NCBI GenBank assembly: GCA_030762175.1
Contig: CM060833.1
Location: 154,082,501-154,146,500 of the forward strand
Source of the DNA: Metallyticus violacea
Lineage: Eukaryota; Arthropoda; Insecta; Mantodea; Metallyticidae
Direction of reading: 5' to 3'
DNA length: 64,000 bases
Part shown: positions 23,465 through 36,248 of the stretch, one piece after another
Layout of the letters: every line of letters begins with the position of its first letter
How positions within the stretch are numbered: the first letter of the stretch is position 1
Notes under the pieces: generated by a model
Seen by the model: the letters and a program-made list of their open reading frames with translations, nothing else
What the model was told of the DNA's origin: nothing
Databases searched by the model: none
Position numbers and translations under genes: made by a program

Positions 23465-23700
23465 ATCTGTTCGACCGCTTCTCTGGGCTATTGGAGCATT
23501 TGCGACTACTAATCCGGAGGTTCTGAGTTCGAATCCCGGTCAGGTCGCAAGGTATCTAGATTAGATTATTTTAAGAGTTTTCCTTGCCCTGAGAAGCTGA
23601 ATGCCAGATAACTTTAAGGCACTAAGGACTTCGAGCTCATTTGCGCCATCATTAATTCATTTGATTCACAACTACAGACTTACACCTACAATATTCACGT
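23465..23700 (+). mobile_element. Third SINE type (SINE D), single copy
   Basis: A tRNA-like head with A-box-like TGGGCTATTGGAGC and B-box GAGTTCGAATCC, followed by TTAAGAGTTTTCCTTGCCC and CCAGATAACTTTAAGGCACT with CTCATTTGCGCCATCATTAA. These blocks resemble a SINE common in cockroaches and termites (GGGTTTTCCC...GGTAACTTTCGG...CTCATTTCGCCGGCATTA), recalled, not checked. Confidence 0.55.
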
Positions 23701-26096
23701 TCAACACATAAACTTCGCGAAAAAAACAATGCAGTCAAAGCGACATTATACAACACAGTAAAAAAATAAAAATCATCTCTAGTAATTCAAAGGAAAATAT
23801 AGAGACAGTTATCTGGCTAATCTAATATTATAATTTCATATATATATATATTAAGTTTCAAATACCTGTATTTGGCATTATTTATAGCTTACCTATATAC
23901 GTACATAATATTTCCAGATTACAGTTTTCCATAACTCAAATTTTACACGAAGGAGTTCATTCTGACTTCAAGCGGTACGAGCCAATTAATTTTTATATTA
24001 TTTATTATTTTTTATTTCACATTGTTAGATAGTACTTAATACTTCTTTGTTTTATTGTGATTTTAAGTTGCTTATATTTTAATATTGTCTTACAGTCTTC
24101 TCAATGTTGTTATACTTATGTTATTAAAGGTTAGAAATTTCGTTCCTTTTTTTTTTTTTTTTTTTTTTTTTTTGTGCAGACTTACTTAGTTACGGGTATG
24201 AAAAGGCAGCTGTTTTCTACATTCTTAGGGGATACTATACTTCCTTTTACATGCAGATTTGTAAATCTAAGTATTAATGCAATTGGTAAATCCTAAATAA
24301 TATAAAGCATTTTATATGTTCTAAAATACCTTATCTAAGCCAGTTTATTTCTATAGTTGTGTCTACATTATAAAAGTATTTTTAAAAAGCAATTAAACAT
24401 TTCTCACTGTGACTATCATTTGCAGGAAAATGTTTCGTTTTCTGTTCAGTTCTTTTAATTCTATTTTTATTTAGTTCTGTGTATTGTTTTGTAATCTGTA
24501 CTTTGTTGTTGCCTTTTAAGTATGTAACTTTAATTAGTACTAAATGGAGTAATATAGTTTCTTTCCTTTTGAAGTATTTATATCTGTCATTCGCAAAAAA
24601 ACCACCAAAGGAAGTGTTATTATATTTACTGAATTCTTTTTAAGTCCAGCATTTTATTTATTCTGCATGACCAGTTGTTCTGTAGTTTCAGTTGTTTTTC
24701 TTTCTTCGTGATTCCAATTCCGTAATAGGTTACAGTTTTTAATTTTCATGTTGGTATCTTTTATGATAATTGGAAACCACAACTATTCTTATAGTAGTTT
24801 TATGATTTTCTTTGAATACTTTTCTAATTTTGACTACATTTATTTTTCATTTTTCAAGTTTTTCCATCTTACCATTTTAATAACTGGCTATAATTAGTAC
24901 CACATTAGTGTGGGGAAGGAATCTATTAATAAAATGGTATTTAATTATCCTATCAGTCTGCTAATTTAGTGTTAGAGGAAAGGCCATCTATATATATTTA
25001 TCTGTGAGTACAGCTTAGGTCACTTTCAACTAGCATTATAAAAAAGAATTAAACACACAGGTTTGATTTATTTTTAAACGAGTTACATTAGCAATTGAGT
25101 TGCAAATTCCAAACTTATCTCATCTAAAAGGTAAGAAAATATTTATTGATATTATGTCTTTCCCTTCAAGATACACTACCAGCGCGAAGACCTTCAAACA
25201 GCCCTGAATTCTCTCTAAAAACGCTCAACAGAAATCTTATGCAAGCTAACCAAGTTGAAATGCTCCTAGTCAACGTTAATGGTATGTGACTGTGTTTTTA
25301 TGTGCAGTAACCCATAAAGGGAAGACGCTAAAAAGCTTTGCCTATAAGCAGAGATTATCTCTTCCCACAACGTCTTGACAAGAACTGAAGCAATTTGTTC
25401 TCACCCAGCCGAGAGTGTTTTATCGCTAATGGTGCCCCCCTGAGGGATAATTACGCAATTGTAGCTGACAAACGACTCATTAGAGCCAATTCAAAGACGA
25501 GTGCCTTAATTTCATTTGAGTATTCTATGCCACGACCTCCTTACTTTCTCTATATCATGTGTAATCAGCAAATGTTTACACTTCTATTGAATCCCTTACA
25601 GAATACCCAAAGTTGCAGAATAACCTTCACTCTATAGAGGTAAAGCCATTCCAATATGCCTAATGTAAGTACGAGAAATAAATTGCTCTATATAAGCTCT
25701 TTTACGTGAAAAATGTGTAAGCTAAACTGTCCTGCTGGCCGCAATTTTCTTGAAGAATTTGGAATGTTGATCTCAAACAGAACAGTGAAATAATACTGTC
25801 ATGCATAGCCTTTAAGCTACAGTGTAACTGTTTCCAACGATGCTTGGGAATTTTACTGAAGGGGCGAAAGAAACACCAGATTCGAATTTTACTCCCTATA
25901 AAGTTAGCTACCCCATTATTTACAATTCATAGGAATGGAGGCCAATGTACACAAGGAACATTTTGGTAAAATTTTAATGTCTCGCCATGTATGGAAATAC
26001 ATGATGAAAAGCATAACTGAGCTGGAGTTTGCTGGCGTCTTAAGGTTACCTAATATTCATCTCTCCAAAGTGAGGTAAATATCCGGGGAAAATCTG
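23701..26096. other. No gene recognised; T-tract
   Basis: Contains a run of about 27 T at 24147-24173. AT-rich otherwise. A frame at 25395-25637 has no recognisable family and may be chance. Confidence 0.5.
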
Positions 26097-26108
26097 ATTT
26101 AGGCTACT

Positions 26109-26370
26109 TTTGAATGCTCGTTCTAACTACTGAGGCACCACAGGCGATGGATACATGAGATGAAATGATAAAATGGGAAAGGCTTTTTTTTTCAAGGAAG
26201 GAAGCGTTCCAGGCCTAAGGTTAGAGTGCCTTCCTGGCATTTGCCATTTAACAGGACTGAGGAAAACCTGGAAGAAACCTCAATCAGAGAGGACGGTCCT
26301 GGTGGGAATCCAAACCTGTATTTCCCACTCATGTGTCCGCGCCTTAACGACCTCGGCCATTCGTGGCGGT
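26109..26370 (-). mobile_element. SINE B copy
   Basis: CTACTGAGGCACCACAGGCG, AGGAAGGAAGCGTTCCAGGC, CCTTCCTGGCATTTGCCATT and a tRNA-like head at the right end. Perfect 12-bp target duplication ATTTAGGCTACT at 26097-26108 and 26371-26382. Confidence 0.94.
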
Positions 26371-26382
26371 ATTTAGGCTACT

Positions 26383-27456
26383 GATAGGAACCGAACCTGA
26401 ATGTCCGTCCGTAGACATAATAAAAAAAATCTAGTACTGTACACATGGCATTTTCATTACTTGCAAATTGCACACCGGTAGGAACAGCTCACTGTCGGCT
26501 ATGAAACATGATGGTATAAATGGCATAGGATATCATGAATGAGTCATTTCGTATTTTGCCGCTAATATTGGTTTTGGGATATGAAGTGTGACATCTTAGG
26601 ACAACAGATCAGATTAGAACCGGTTTCTGTTTATTGCATTTGCTTTAACAGTCCTAGGAGCAGAATTATCGAGTATTGTTTGCTTTCAGTTTTATAAATG
26701 TTTAACTTACGAGTATCAGCAAAAACCATTTTTTTATAACAGACCATGAATCAACTTTTATATTAATTTTTCAGTAAAGATATGCAAAGTATGAAAGAGA
26801 AAATAGACAAAATTGGCATAATGGCTGGATCTCTCATCACATATTTTTTACTTATCGTGCAAATATGAAAATGAGCAGACGCAGAAGGTATCATTCAACA
26901 GTACACAAACATTTTAGGAATTAACTGTATGACAATCGAGTAAAACGACAGAAACTCAACACGTTTATGGACGTTAGAGACGGTTAGGCCACATATGGAA
27001 AGTGTCCATACTTGTCTATAGAGGACTTTAAACCCTTACTCACAAACGTGTCGCCACTGGGAGCATAAGCACAAATTGCCAGCTCTAGAGCAAGGCTGAT
27101 GTACCGAGAAATATTCTCTTCCGTCCCTAACGATTCAGTTCAAGCTGAATGACCACAGAAGTAATTCTCATTGCACAAGAATGTGATCCCTTCTTAAGAA
27201 GTTGAGGTTGATGCAACATTTAGTCTCACATCGTCACCATCACTGCTGCTATTGCTATCCTCTTTGTTGTTTTGTTTCTTTCTTTTTTCTATTTCCCTCA
27301 AAAGTCTTCTCAGTTCTTCCACTTCTACTTTTCAGCTCATATTGAGATCTCGTTTTCCTTTTATTCTCTGGGCGCTAATGACCATAGCAGTTTTGCGCCC
27401 TTAAGCAATAATCAATCAAATCCTTTTATTCTCTTTCCTTCTTCCCTCATAACATG
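26383..27456. other. No gene recognised
   Basis: Ends in a pyrimidine-rich stretch (27240-27450). No conserved frame. Confidence 0.5.
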
Positions 27457-27458
27457 TA

Positions 27459-28691
27459 AGACGGTAGATACATAAGTTTCCGGCCTCACCGATAAGGATT
27501 ATCGCCTTTACAAAAGCCTTATCTGGCGTCATATACTTTATCTGTTAAGCAAATAATTGCAGCTCTAACTGTGTTCAGTTGTTCAGATATAGTTACATAA
27601 AGAAGGCTATGTGTAAGAGATCGTGACATGTTTAAAATGGAGGGAGTTTTGAGCTGTTATTAAGTTCTTCACAAAAAAAGGATTTTCTCCAAATGAAATT
27701 AAACAGAGATTGAACGGTGCATATGGCGAAGCATCCCCTCATAAGACGAAGAGCGTGCAGGTCGGCCCTTGGCGGTGCTCACTCCTGAAAACATCGCTTT
27801 TGCGGAAGGAGAAATTATGAAAGACTGCGGCTCAAAGTTACAGAAATATCAACAAGGTTGGGCCTTTGTAAAACAACAGTCCTTCGAATTATTCATGAAT
27901 ATTTATTTAAAAATGAATAAGGTTAGTACAAAATTGGTGCCTAGACTTCTTTCCTCAGTCCAAAATAGGCAACCAGTCATCTTTGTCAGGCATTTTTGGA
28001 GCTCTGTCGTGGTAACGAGAGAGAAGTTCTGCAAACCATTGTTACAGGAAATGAAACTATGGTCCTCTATTATGATCCCTAGTCTAAAAGAGAATCAATG
28101 GAGTGGCGTAATCCTAACAAAGCACCGCCTCTAAATGCCAAGGTCACTCATTCAACCGAGAAGATTATGGCCACAATATTTTGGTACTGTGAAGGAATAC
28201 TCTTTCTCGACTTCCAAGGAAAGAAACACCGTAGTAAATGGGGTGTACTATGCTGGCCTATTGCACAGACTATGTACTTCCATCAAATAGAAAAGGCGAG
28301 GAAAGCTGAGTGGTGGTGTGCGCCTTCTTCACGACAACATGCCTGTACACACAGCTCTTGTTGCAAAGGAAGCTGTGAAGAAATGTGGCTTCAAGGAGAT
28401 CGACCATCCACCCTATAGCCTAGATCTAGCTCCCATTGACTATTTATTCCTCTCAAAACTCAAGGACCTTCGAGGGAGAAAATTTAATTGTGACGAAGAA
28501 GTGATGGATGCTGTTTATGCCCATTTTGCAGACAAGAATTTTGACTATTTTTGGGGGAGATTGAAATGTTAATTCAAAGATGTGAGAAGTGCATTGCAAA
28601 AAAGCGTAATTAGATTGAAAAGCGAAATATAGTTTTTGTCTTTATTATACGTAGAAAATGGTTAGACCGGAAACTTATGGACCTACCCTCA
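27459..28691 (+). mobile_element. Mariner-family M1 element, full length, inactive
   Basis: Terminal repeats GGTAGATACATAAGTTTCCG (left) and GGTAGGTCCATAAGTTTCCG (right, inverted), inside TA at 27457-27458 and 28692-28693; 1233 bp, the expected size. The plus strand carries the transposase in three overlapping broken frames: AVLTPENIAFAEGEI and LVPRLLSSVQNRQPV (27769-28134), then KVTHSTEKIMATIFW (28098-28418), then LLHDNMPVHTALVAKEAVKK and HPPYSLDLAPIDYLFLSKLK (28318-28572). The last two hold the second and third catalytic aspartates. At least two frameshifts, and the first-aspartate block (usually VTGDETM) reads only after a shift, so the enzyme is dead. Confidence 0.95.
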
Positions 28692-28979
28692 TAATACATT
28701 ATGTTTTACTGACTGGCCAATTCTCATCAAATGTGTACTTACTTTACCGGTCTCTGTATTACCATGTGCGGTATACCTGATACATCGAGACTATTCAAAC
28801 TTCTAATTTCTCTCTACGCTATAATTTAGGCAAATTTTAGATTTGGATTTGTATGCAATATAGAAATAAATTGAAGATATTTCCTTCCTTGTTCCCTTAT
28901 TGCTACCAATTTTTAGCAGCTCTAAAAGAGTATAAACAAGGCCTTATTGTGGTATTATAATTATATTTAAGTGATATAG

Positions 28980-29880
28980 CTTAAAATCAATTCAAATCAA
29001 ATCAAACCTTTAGGCTGCAATAGACTTCGTCGTTTACAACAATATACAGTATTAGATATAATATAAATTACATAATAGTAAAATATTAAAAGTAGTACAA
29101 TAACTCTTTATATTATTAAAATTATGTATAAAAGTCAAAACATATAACAGTAGATATAATTCTATTATCTTCCTTATTGTTAAAGTTCTTCAAAATCATT
29201 AATATTATATAAAGCCTAGTTAGTAAGTTGTATTTTAAGGAAGTTTCTAAATTTTGTTGATTTCTAAATTTCTATTTATCAATGACAGCTTATTAAAAAG
29301 TTTAATTCCAATATGTTATGTAGCTCTTCAGTGTTAGAGCGAGTCTGGCGTAAGGAATGTCAATATAATTTAAATATGCGTATGTATTACATTGGGCATA
29401 GTAAAAGATGGTAGATTTTCTTTTATATATAGTAAACAGTGATAAATATATAATACAGGTAAAGTCATAATTTCTGCTGTACAAAAGAAGTGCATGTTTA
29501 CAAAGGGAACAACCCTACAATACACCTTATAGCTTTCTTCTGTCACTTACACACCATATTAGCTTCTGTGCTATTCCACATAGCGAGATACCATACAGAA
29601 TATGGGTATTAAAAATGCATAATAATTTGCCTTTCACTAACACATCTTTTAAGTTTCCTAATGAGAAAAAACACTGCGGATAATTTTTTGCACTGATTCT
29701 GTGTACGTATGTTCCGGTACAATTTACTGTCCATGTGTATTCCTAATAACTTGACAGACATTTTTGTGTTAACTTCTAAGGAAAGGTGTTTAGGAGGGGA
29801 AAAATAGTTGCGTTTTATTTTGATTTAGAATTAGCTTGTTGTATGTAGAACCGGAACCCTTAATATTAAGTTCATATTGG
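28980..29880 (-). pseudogene. LINE reverse-transcriptase C-terminal remnant
   Basis: Minus strand: MSVKLLGIHMDSKLYRNI near 29760-29705, CKKLSAVFFLIRKLKRCVSE, then KKAIRCIVGLFPL; this is the order of the region after the palm of CR1/Jockey-like LINEs (LGI-x-x-D-x-x-L ... A-x-x-x-LRRL ... Q-K-(K/R)-A-IR). The 3' end at 28985-29010 is a short tail of TTTGAT units, as these LINEs often have. Multiple stops. Confidence 0.7.
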
Positions 29881-31671
29881 AGTTATTATTAAATTAATAT
29901 TTTATATATGAAAATACCTGAGCAGATATGAATATTTTATGCATATCGACGAAAGGTGAAAGTATGGGATTTTTCAGGTTCTACTATTATGATGACTGTG
30001 AAACATTTGTAGAGAGAGAGGGCTATTGTATTCTATGTTTAAGGAAAGAATGCCAGAGGTGGACCTGAGGCAGGCATGTAGAGACAGAGATAGGCTAAGA
30101 ATTGTTGCTTTTCATCTGTGTGAATACTTTAGAACGAACATTGCCGGCATACTGTAAAAGTGCCATTTCCACTTTCAGGGTACATTGTTTACCTAATGGA
30201 GCTAAGGACAAAAGTAGGAAATGCAGATTTTAGGAATGTATCGAAGATGACAGATATGAAATAGTACAGGACATAATAAAGGATTTCGCCGAAAAATTCC
30301 TATTAAGAAGACACAGCAAATGGATGGCCGGGAATGTGTTTTATCTATGAGAAGGTTTGTCGATCTAAAAGTAACTAGGGGAGGAAAGAGCCATTATTTT
30401 AGAAGTCGGACTTAAAAGGCAGTTGCAGAAATTTATAACACAGGCTTTTTCTGGGAAAAAGAACGGACTGGAAAAATTGTAGGAGTATAGGGAAAGAAAT
30501 AAAGATAAACAATGAACGTTGTTTAAAATAGCACGAATTAGAGTCCGCCCGTAAAACAATAAATATTAGGTGATATCCAATAAGTAAGCCCGGAATTCAA
30601 CCCGGTTACAGAATAATATAGATTTAAAATTTGCGTAAGGAGGGGCTTAGGAATAAAAAAATCAAATGTTTGGGCGCTAAGGAGGAAGTAAGAATTCGAA
30701 GTCAGTCAGTAAGAGGGCCGTCAGAGAAAAATCCATTAGAAAGAAGTCAGGCAGGAAGAAGTCTGTCGAAGTCAGTCAGTTAAAAAGAAAAAAAAAAAAA
30801 AAAGCAGGAATTTACAATTTGGTTGTGAAGGATAAGTAATCGAGAGAAAGAAATTATCCAGGGAATAAGTTTTTTAGTGGCCTAGAACAGTCAGTTTTGA
30901 GTGAGTTAGCTAGGGAACATACTACGTAAGCAACAGTCAAAATTCAGACTTCCGCAGACAGTCCTGCCTATGGTTAAAGAACAAAAAAAAAAAAAAAAAC
31001 TCACTCAAATGAATAAATGATGACTTATAGAAATTGTCGTTGTGTTCTTCTCTGTGGTTGGTGAGAAAATACGTTCTTGTTTCCCTGGTCTTAACGGGTC
31101 ACAAAACATCCAGTGAATACGACCCTGGGAATGTGTTACCCGCTAACAACACAATTCTCCTCCCAAAGACAAGGCTTCAAGAACTTCAAGAACCTCAAGA
31201 GTTCCAAGAACATCCGCCGTACACACCAAACATAGCACCCACCTATACACAATACTGCTCCAAATTGGCTCCAACGTGGAGCATTGAGATAATAAATCAT
31301 CATTGATCATCCAACACATCTAACGCACACCAGCGGTCTCCCCCACAACATTGTCGCATATGTTAATACTGTAAAACTTAATTTAATATTATCTTATTTT
31401 TATTTATCAAATTATCAAGTTTCTTGTCTATAGAAATAACAATTATCTTAGTCAATTAGTATTAATGATAATAATAATAAGCTTTTACTCAAACTTCACA
31501 GTCCAAAGGTCCATGGGATCCAAACACTTCTTAGCATGAGGTTCGACATTACTACTAGGGGCTTCTGAGGCACTGAAGCAGCGTTTACAATTAGCGTAGC
31601 TGATATTCCTCCTTGCTGCGTGAACATGCGCTGTATCTGAGCCATGCCTAGTTACATCTAGCTGTACTTAC
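29881..31671. other. No gene recognised; possible LTR-like stretch at 30.6-31.3 kb
   Basis: A-runs at 30785-30802 and 30984-31000; the motif GTCAGTCAGT recurs at about 30699, 30769 and 30885. AATAAATGATG followed by a GT-rich stretch (31012-31090) resembles the polyadenylation part of an LTR, but no partner LTR is visible. The 90-codon frame at 31034-31306 is unassigned. Confidence 0.35.
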
Positions 31672-31863
31672 GTTCGCAGGAGATGTCAGGGCCGAACCAG
31701 GAAGCGACTCCATCTATCGCTAAGCACTTTGCTCTAGGAAACCCGTTAGTGACGTAGCCGTGGTAGCATTGATACTGCAAAGTACTGTCCAGGTCAAAGG
31801 TCGTCTGTTCAGGGAGAGCGTTGTGCCGAGCATGCTCAATGTGCGGGGGTGCGGTGCAGTAGA
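31672..31863 (-). CDS. CCP/sushi-domain exon (downstream of the two visible exons)
   Basis: This 192-bp internal exon encodes one CCP/sushi module: YCTAPPHIEHA, LQYQCYHGY, RAKCLAI and DISCE carry the four cysteines and SWFGPD the tryptophan. The acceptor is TTACTTTCAG and the donor is CGTAAGTAC; both ends are phase 1, matching the exon at 39966-40145, so joining the two keeps the frame (the split codon reads ATC, isoleucine). The inter-cysteine stretch with NALPEQTTFDLDS and GYVTNGFPRAKC looks like a well-conserved specific module rather than a generic repeat, so it should identify the gene in a protein search. No signal peptide, membrane segment, start or stop is visible in the window; the remaining exons lie outside it or are unrecognised. 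Function is only inferred: extracellular protein-protein or glycan recognition. Confidence 0.9.
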
Positions 31864-32489
31864 CTGAAAGTAACAACAAACCATAGCTTCCTGGAATTAC
31901 CTTACTAGAATCATCTTTCTCCAAATGACACCGAAGGCTTTCTGCCAATCATGCCAGTATAAGCCACAAATATATTAGAGTAAGGAAAGATTCTCCTAAT
32001 AAGCTCCCATGCATTTATCTTTTAATACGGCTCCCCCATCCTATAATCAGGCTTTCAGCTGAAAGTTGAAACGAACTATATTTAATGCAGGTGTAAGTAC
32101 TCTTCCGCTTTTGGAAAATGAACAAATTTTCGAAACAATATTCTCGTCTATATCACGGCGATGTGTGCTACCCAAAGCAAGCCATGGGGTGCTAATATCG
32201 AGAATCCAGTCCAGTTACGTGAATGTTAAGCCAACACAATTCCCGATACAAGGTTAGATGCGGGCGCCCATATTAACTCGTGTGTCTGCAGCGATATTGG
32301 TTATAGCTGTAATTGGGCTACGGATATAAAACTAGTCAAGTGCAGCAATGCGGGACGGGGGCTTTGGTTTACAATTACAGATCAAGGTTCGCAATTGCTT
32401 GCACCACGCCATTGCTTCTTTCCAATCAAAAATATTTTTTTATGCTATGGTTAAACACACGCGCCTTCCAATGTAGACCGAAAAATAAG

Positions 32490-32490
<1 letters not shown>

Positions 32491-32532
<42 letters not shown>
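32491..32532 (+). repeat. (ATT)14 microsatellite
   Basis: Uninterrupted TTA trinucleotide run inside the CCP-gene intron or its downstream flank. Confidence 0.97.
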
Positions 32533-32533
<1 letters not shown>

Positions 32534-33328
32534 ACGATAATTGACGTTCTATTAGACTTATTTGTAAGCCTGGGCTTGAAACAGGATCGTTTCTAAGTTA
32601 TCCAGAAATTGTTATTGCTAATAAGAGAAGACGGAGAGCCCTCACTCCCGGTCTATTACTATGTAAATACAGGAGAGATTATGTCTTATCCAAGCACAAA
32701 TGCTCTGAAAAGTCTGAAAGCACCTGTTCTGTTTTCCTCAACAATGAAGCTAATGTAAATATCAGCAGAGTACATCTGTCATAGGGCAATGCAGCTTGAG
32801 TAGCTATAAATTTCAATAATGTGGGCATTGATTGTTAACTATTGTTGACTCCGCGATGTTTTATATCTAGACTAATACGTTTACTGTTGTCGTGTCTTCG
32901 AAGTCGCATTTTGATTATGTTTCGCTATTTACAGTTATTGGTGAAGATGGTTTTACGGTTAACCCTGCTACAAAGCATTTTTGTTTTCAAATGCTATTTT
33001 AAATTTCAATCAGCTCGTCGTGTGCGCCAGGAATTAATTCAGAACTTTCCTTGCTTTCAGAACTACTCACAAAATTAGCAAACAAGTGAGCATATTGATG
33101 GGTAACAGAAAACATTATAAAAGACATCAGAACATTGCGGTGGCCGATTTTAACATGTGAATCCAGAATGTGTTTTCTCAATATAATGCCCGTTTGGCCG
33201 AGAAAGAATGAAAATTGCAGCCTCTACTATAAGGCAAGTAGTGGTGAGATGTTTTCGGAATCGGGATTGAAGTACAGGTGCCGCGGCTGCTGGAGCTTGG
33301 TAGCCGAGATGTAAAATACCTCCTTTGT

Positions 33329-33602
33329 TTTTCTGAATAGTGTTTAACGCCCATTTTTACTACTGAGGCACCACAGGTGGTGGACACTGATGATACATTG
33401 GGAAAGGATTATTTTTAAGGAAGGAAACGTTCCAGGCCTAAGTTTAGGGTATCTCTCCGGCATTTGCCATTTATGGCCATTTATGAGGACTGAGGAAAAC
33501 CTGGAAAAAACCTCAGTCAGGGAGTACGGTCCTGGCGGGATTCGAACTTCAGACCTTCCGTTCACGAGTCCGCGCCTTAACGACCTCGGCCACCCCTGAC
33601 GA
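33329..33602 (-). mobile_element. SINE B copy
   Basis: GTGTTTAACGCCCATTTTTA, AGGTGGTGGACACTGATGAT, then TCCAGGCCTAAGTTTAGGG, GGTCCTGGCGGGATTCGAAC and CGCGCCTTAACGACCTCGGC. Flanks TACCTCCTTTGT (33317-33328) and TATCGCCTTTGT (33603-33614), 10 of 12 identical. Confidence 0.93.
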
Positions 33603-34438
33603 TATCGCCTTTGTAATTTATTATGATAAGACGATTATAACATTCGTTAAAATATTGCGTGTTCTTGCTAACATTATACACAGAGGAACCACTTCAAGCA
33701 TTGGTCCTGTTTAAGCGAGGGAGAGGGAAGAAAAATCCCTAAGTGGTAATTGAAAGCACTTAATGTTGTTGTTGTTGTTTTTTTTTTTTTTGACTCCATC
33801 TATTGCTTAAACAGTCTTGGAATAAATCTGCAAGAAACACTGAAATCCGAAAATTGTGATTCTGAGTTGAAAGTAACGCCACTTCTTGAGGATGTTAATG
33901 AAGGTAATTATTTATTTATTTATTATTAACAACGGCATCACATTTTCGCAAAATCAACGAAGTGGATAGTTGGATATTGTAAACGTAGTTTCTGTCATAA
34001 CTTGTTCCCCTCTCTAAGGCGCCGCAAGTGTTTATTCTAATCACACTCTCAAGATATCAGACTAGACAATTTTGAAAAAGATTAAATGCAAATTTATTGA
34101 AAACAATCAAAAGCAATAGAGATAATGGTTAATTTTATGTAAGTGGATATTCAGCAGTGTAAAGAATAAGCTTTTAATAATAAATACACCTTTAAAGTAA
34201 ATTAACTTTCACGTTCCAAGCTATCAAAATGGAAGATTAAACTATTATGTATTTATAAATTTCATTTATAAACATGACATAAATAAACAAGAAATTTGTA
34301 TCTGAGTAATATCAGGATACAGTCCGGCAACACTTTTCGTTATTTATTACACAAAAACTACAAATGATACAGCTTACGTATATATGCCATATTAAAGAGG
34401 AACTCAAATAGTTTTGCTTTCAATGTTTTATTTCACAA

Positions 34439-34681
34439 TTTTTTTTTAGTGTTTAACGCCCGTTTTTGCTACTGAGGCACGTCAGGCGGTGGACACTGAT
34501 GATACATGGAAGGAAACGTTCCAGGCCTAAGTTTAGTGTATCTCTCCGGTATTTGTTATTTATGAGGACTGAGAAAAACTTGGGAAAAAACCTCAGCCAG
34601 GGAGTACGGTTCTGGCGGGATTCGAACCCCAGACCTCCCGCTCATGAGTCGCGCCTTAACGACCTCGGCTACCAGTGGCGG
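34439..34681 (-). mobile_element. SINE B copy
   Basis: Poly-T then AGTGTTTAACGCCCGTTTTT, with the family blocks in order and a tRNA-like head at the right (GGATTCGAACCCCAGACCTC). Slightly shortened after ACTGATGATACATGG. No clear target duplication. Confidence 0.92.
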
Positions 34682-35098
34682 TGCAGAAGACTAACGCGGA
34701 AAATGTGTTAAATAAAGATTTAACAGCAGCCTCCGTTGGGTCTGCGCTGTTGACAGCATAATATATGCGAGAAAATAGCATCGTTCTCTTACCAAATCTA
34801 GTGACCATGCATAAAAATGCGTACACAATTTTGTTTACATGAGCTTCATTGTTTTTAGAAATAGACAACGCGTATTCTAAATCAGAGTTCGGAAAGTCTT
34901 CCTAATTTTTTTTGAGCCTATTCTGGTTTTAAAAGTTTTGCCTTATTGGATTTACTTACACTTTTCCTTTTCCTGTATTTTCTTTTATCTTTTAAGACCA
35001 CAAAGAATATCGGTCTTCCAGAGGATTGAATGTATGCAAAGAATCAACGTTGATTCAAACGTTTGAAACTGTTAGTATCTCAATTTATGTCGGTTATA

Positions 35099-36248
35099 CT
35101 AGGGTTGGATAAAAAGTAGTGGCAACACTGGCATCACGAAGCGATTGCGTCCTTGTTGGGGTTATGTGTATCCGATGCTACAATGTTCAATGACCTTCAG
35201 CAGCGAGTGGCAACATTGTTCAGTAATTCAGCAGTGTTGTGCCTTGAAATAGAGTTGCATAGTGCAAGCGCTCTAGCTTTCGAAACTGAAACAGGGACTA
35301 CGTGAAGCATGCGGTGATGTAGCGTTGCCGTATCACACAGTGGCAAGATGGGTGAAAGTGCTTCGTGCAGGCAGGGATGTGTTCAAGACGACCCCAAACT
35401 GACAACCACACAATTCGGCTCCTTGCTTCCCTGTTGGAAATGGATCCCCGATGAACCTCGAGGGATGACCTTAGAGGTAAACTTTTGCTACAAAACCGTG
35501 CTCCATATTCGGCAGCACCTCCTTGGGTTCCGCAAAATTGCAGTGCGATGGATACCCCATGTCATCATGGAAGGTGCATCAATGTCACCGTTATGCAATT
35601 GCACAGGACTTTCTGAATAGTTATCAAAGAGAAGGTGAGACTAATATGGGCGAATCCTCACTATGGATGAAACATGGGCTCGTTCCTACGTACCACGCTT
35701 GCAACGGCAACCAAATGAAGAAACATCCCAACTCTTCTGTACATAGAGCGAACGTGATGGTCATTGTGGCGTATGCTATTCATGGTGTTGTACTACACCA
35801 TACTATACCTGAAAGGCAAATGGTAAATGCTGCGTACTGTTCCAATTACTTGATACCACCTTCGTGCAGCAATAATGAAAGAGCGATGACACGAAATCCA
35901 AAATCGATCACAAAATGCAAGGTGTCAGACTGCAAAAGCTGTCACTGACCACCTACGTCGATGAAACTGGGAGATACTAGAACATCACTCGATATGAGCC
36001 CACGTGACTACGATCTCTTCGCAAAAATGAAAGAATCACTTCGAAGGATGCGTTTCGCCACAGGAAACGCATTATCAATGCTGTAGGGCAGTCACTTCAG
36101 GACATTATCACAGATGGGCGCGCTGATGGAGTACGGCTCCTTCCACATATGTGGTAGAAGGTGGTAGAAGGTTATATTTAAGAAATGTACATAGTCTTTC
36201 TCTGATGACATTATAGCACCGTTGCCGTTACTTTTTATCAAACCTACG
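35099..36248 (+). mobile_element. Mariner-family M3 element, near full length, inactive
   Basis: Inverted ends CTAGGGTTGGATAAAAAGTA and CGTAGGTTTGATAAAAAGTA; TA precedes the left end (35097-35098) and CA, a likely mutated TA, follows the right. About 1150 bp. Plus-strand peptides RWIPHVIMEGA and AIAQDFLNSYQREGE, the block VMVIVAYAIHGVVLHHTIPE (35523-35948), and finally SPRDYDLFAKMKESLRR near 36000-36050 follow the mariner order; the last is the region of the third catalytic aspartate. Frameshifts separate them, and the stretch just before the last block is shortened, so it is dead. Confidence 0.92.

Noticed and set aside
23465..23545. tRNA gene with GAGTTCGAATCCCGG
   Set aside because: The sequence continues into SINE-like body blocks and the clover-leaf stems are incomplete.
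24147..24173. T27 tract as the tail of a processed pseudogene on the minus strand
   Set aside because: No coding remnant or target duplication next to it.
30580..31310. LTR retrotransposon end
   Set aside because: AATAAA and a GT-rich stretch are suggestive, but no second LTR, primer-binding site or gag/pol peptide was found nearby.
33390..33599. Repeated peptide of the type GPGGIRTSDLPFTSPRLNDLGHP in several frames (33390, 34466, 50104, 48431)
   Set aside because: Translation of SINE B; not a protein family.
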